This document shows positions 62,775 through 64,000 of a stretch of DNA of 64,000 bases, one piece after another. Location: the NCBI GenBank assembly GCA_030526005.1, contig JAUNDP010000012.1, forward strand, positions 17,391 to 81,390, given 5' to 3'. A program made the position numbers and the translations under genes. Origin of the DNA: Eubacteriales bacterium (GTDB lineage Bacteria > Bacillota > Clostridia > Lachnospirales > Lachnospiraceae). The stretch's first letter is position 1, and each line of letters starts with the position of its first letter. Below the pieces are notes generated by a model that did no database searches, had not been told where the DNA came from, and worked only from the letters and a program-made list of their open reading frames with translations.

Positions 62775-63467
62775 ATGGGGGAAAAGCATACGGCGATTGT
62801 GCTGGCAGCCGGAAAAGGAAAAAGAATGAACAGTGCAGTTCAGAAGCAATATCTGTTGATTCATGGAAAACCTGTCCTTTTTTATTCTTTGAATGTATTT
62901 GAACAGTGTCCGTTTACAGATGAAATTATTCTTGTGACAGGAAAAGGAGAAGAATCCTACTGCCGAAAAGAAATCGTAGAGGAATACGGATTTCGGAAAG
63001 TAAAACAGATTGTGCCAGGAGGGGCAGAGCGGTACCATTCCGTATATGAAGGAATAAAGGCGGCGGCAGACTGCGCTTATGTCTACATACACGACGGGGC
63101 AAGACCGTTTCTTACCCAGGAAATCTTAGAGAGAGGACGGCAGGCAGTAGAACAGTATGGAAGTTGCGCTGTCGGAATGCCAGTCAAAGATACGATAAAA
63201 GTGGTTGACCAGGATTTATTTGCAGTTGAGACGCCGACGAGAGAAAAGCTGTGGCTTGTCCAGACACCGCAGATTTTTTCATATGAATTGATAAGAGAGG
63301 CATATGAAAAATTGATGAGATCAGATCAGAGCGGAATCACGGACGATGCAATGGTTGCAGAAAGAATGATGCAGAAAAAAGTAAAGATGGTGGAGGGAAG
63401 CTATAAAAATATTAAAATCACAACACCGGAAGATTTGGCGATTGCGGAGCTATTTTCAGAAAAATAA
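62775..63467 (+). CDS. ispD: 2-C-methyl-D-erythritol 4-phosphate cytidylyltransferase
   Basis: 230 residues. Nucleotide-binding A-I-V-L-A-A-G-K-G-K-R-M (about 7-18), the substrate motif H-D-G-A-R-P-F (about 106-112) and D-D-A-M-V-A-E near 193-199 identify IspD. It makes CDP-ME in the MEP isoprenoid pathway. RBS is a weak AAGATGAAAAATGG context. It stands alone, 112 bp after tsaD; ispF is not adjacent. Confidence 0.94.
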   Translation: MGEKHTAIVLAAGKGKRMNSAVQKQYLLIHGKPVLFYSLNVFEQCPFTDEIILVTGKGEESYCRKEIVEEYGFRKVKQIVPGGAERYHSVYEGIKAAADCAYVYIHDGARPFLTQEILERGRQAVEQYGSCAVGMPVKDTIKVVDQDLFAVETPTREKLWLVQTPQIFSYELIREAYEKLMRSDQSGITDDAMVAERMMQKKVKMVEGSYKNIKITTPEDLAIAELFSEK

Positions 63468-63495
63468 AAAAATTGAAAAAATTTGAAAAAAAGTG

Positions 63496-63524
63496 TTGAC
63501 AGAATGAAAATGCGATGGTATTAT
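63496..63524 (+). promoter_or_regulatory. Promoter of tRNA-Ser genes
   Basis: TTGACA (63496-63501), 17-bp spacer, TATTAT (63519-63524), with A-tracts upstream that resemble an UP element. Confidence 0.85.
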
Positions 63525-63566
63525 AATCCTTGCATTGAGCAAGTAACATAAGAAAACAGCTCATAT

Positions 63567-63652
63567 GGAGAGGTATCGAAGCGGTCATAACGAGGCGGTC
63601 TTGAAAACCGTTTGTCCGAAAGGGCGCGTGGGTTCGAATCCCACCCTCTCCG
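63567..63652 (+). tRNA. tRNA-Ser (UGA)
   Basis: 86 nt. Acceptor stem GGAGAGG (63567-63573) pairs with CCTCTCC (63645-63651), discriminator G. Anticodon loop CTTGAAA with UGA at 63602-63604, a serine-type long variable arm, T-loop TTCGAAT. No CCA is encoded. Confidence 0.95.
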
Positions 63653-63708
63653 TTTTGAAAATGAAATATTTTCAAAAAACTGAATATTTAAATCAATTCA
63701 GGCATTGT

Positions 63709-63797
63709 GGAGAAGTACCCAAGTGGTTGAAGGGGCTCCCCTGGAAAGGGAGTAGGTCGTTAATAGCGGCGCGAGGGTTCAAATCCCTCCTTCTCCG
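63709..63797 (+). tRNA. tRNA-Ser (GGA)
   Basis: 89 nt. Acceptor GGAGAAG (63709-63715) pairs with CTTCTCC (63790-63796), discriminator G. Anticodon loop CTGGAAA (GGA), long variable arm, T-loop TTCAAAT. No CCA is encoded. Confidence 0.95.
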
Positions 63798-63824
63798 TTT
63801 GATCTAAAAAAGATCAAAAAAGTG

Positions 63825-63853
63825 TTGACAAGTCGAAAAACTTGTGATAAAAT
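63825..63853 (+). promoter_or_regulatory. rRNA operon promoter P1 (probable)
   Basis: TTGACA (63825-63830), 17-bp spacer, TAAAAT (63848-63853) preceded by TGA. It lies behind an A-tract. Confidence 0.8.
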
Positions 63854-63914
63854 TCAGAAAGTTGTGAAAAGAACAAGAAAGATTCAAAAAACTTAAAAAA
63901 TTTGAAAAAAGTTC

Positions 63915-63943
63915 TTGACAAACACAACAGAGTATGATAAAAT
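63915..63943 (+). promoter_or_regulatory. rRNA operon promoter P2 (probable)
   Basis: TTGACA (63915-63920), 17-bp spacer, TAAAAT (63938-63943), same -35, spacer and -10 as P1, 90 bp downstream. The following sequence to the window end (CCTTGATAACTGAACAGTGA) resembles Lachnospiraceae 16S leader sequence, so the rRNA genes probably start just outside. Confidence 0.8.
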
Positions 63944-64000
63944 ACAAAAGCTGTCACAGAGAACAGCAAAGAACCTTGATAACTGAACAGTGAAACAACC

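Overview
The window looks like one stretch of chromosome from a low-GC, Gram-positive anaerobe of the Lachnospiraceae type (Mediterraneibacter/Blautia/Dorea-like). This placement is inferred from the type III glutamine synthetase, a TIGR04086 membrane protein, the gene order rho - rpmE - DUF1385 - prmC - prfA, FMN-riboswitch-controlled ribU, DUF975 and YcxB proteins, and the A-rich promoter style. No phage, insertion sequence or CRISPR array was seen. Most of the window is housekeeping sequence.

Layout. 1-6.7 kb: 3' end of glnN, a degenerate WecG/TagA-like protein, a CdaR/PucR-type regulator, an S41 protease, a sigma-like protein without region 4, and a CBS-domain membrane protein. 6.8-14.4 kb: TIGR04086 protein, rho, rpmE (with a probable leader), DUF1385 protein, prmC, prfA, ABC exporter. 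14.4-27.4 kb: DUF2156 protein, two aminotransferases including hisC, small-molecule export protein, methyltransferase, hslO, nadE, FMN-binding-like protein, DegV protein, PAP2 protein, lipoprotein, eukaryotic-type hisA, long hpf, YdjM-like protein. 27.6-34.6 kb: secA, prfB with its programmed frameshift, then an SPFH / zinc-ribbon / TPM trio resembling B. subtilis ydjI-ydjG-ydjH but without pspA. 34.7-42.4 kb: ACT protein, hom, an ApgM-like gene that may supply homoserine kinase activity, lysC, and a large secreted GH3 enzyme.

42.6-52.0 kb is the accessory island and the most interesting part. It holds an agr-type peptide quorum-sensing set in an unusual shuffled order: LytTR regulator (-), AgrB (+), AgrC-like kinase (-), and a 46-codon AgrD-like gene (+) whose presumed signal core carries serine rather than cysteine. 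Two near-identical 9-bp repeats exactly 21 bp apart lie upstream of agrD. Next come a small secreted cysteine-rich protein (DUF2712-like), a tandem pair of paralogous lipoproteins, and a five-gene ABC export/immunity-like operon. The inferred picture is a quorum-regulated secreted peptide with its own transport and self-protection genes.

52.1-64.0 kb: DUF975 protein, a small membrane protein, tex, FMN riboswitch plus ribU, a NUDIX hydrolase, YcxB-like protein, the t6A set (tsaE, tsaB, rimI, tsaD) with rnz, ispD, two tRNA-Ser genes, and tandem strong promoters with leader sequence that appear to introduce an rRNA operon just beyond the window.
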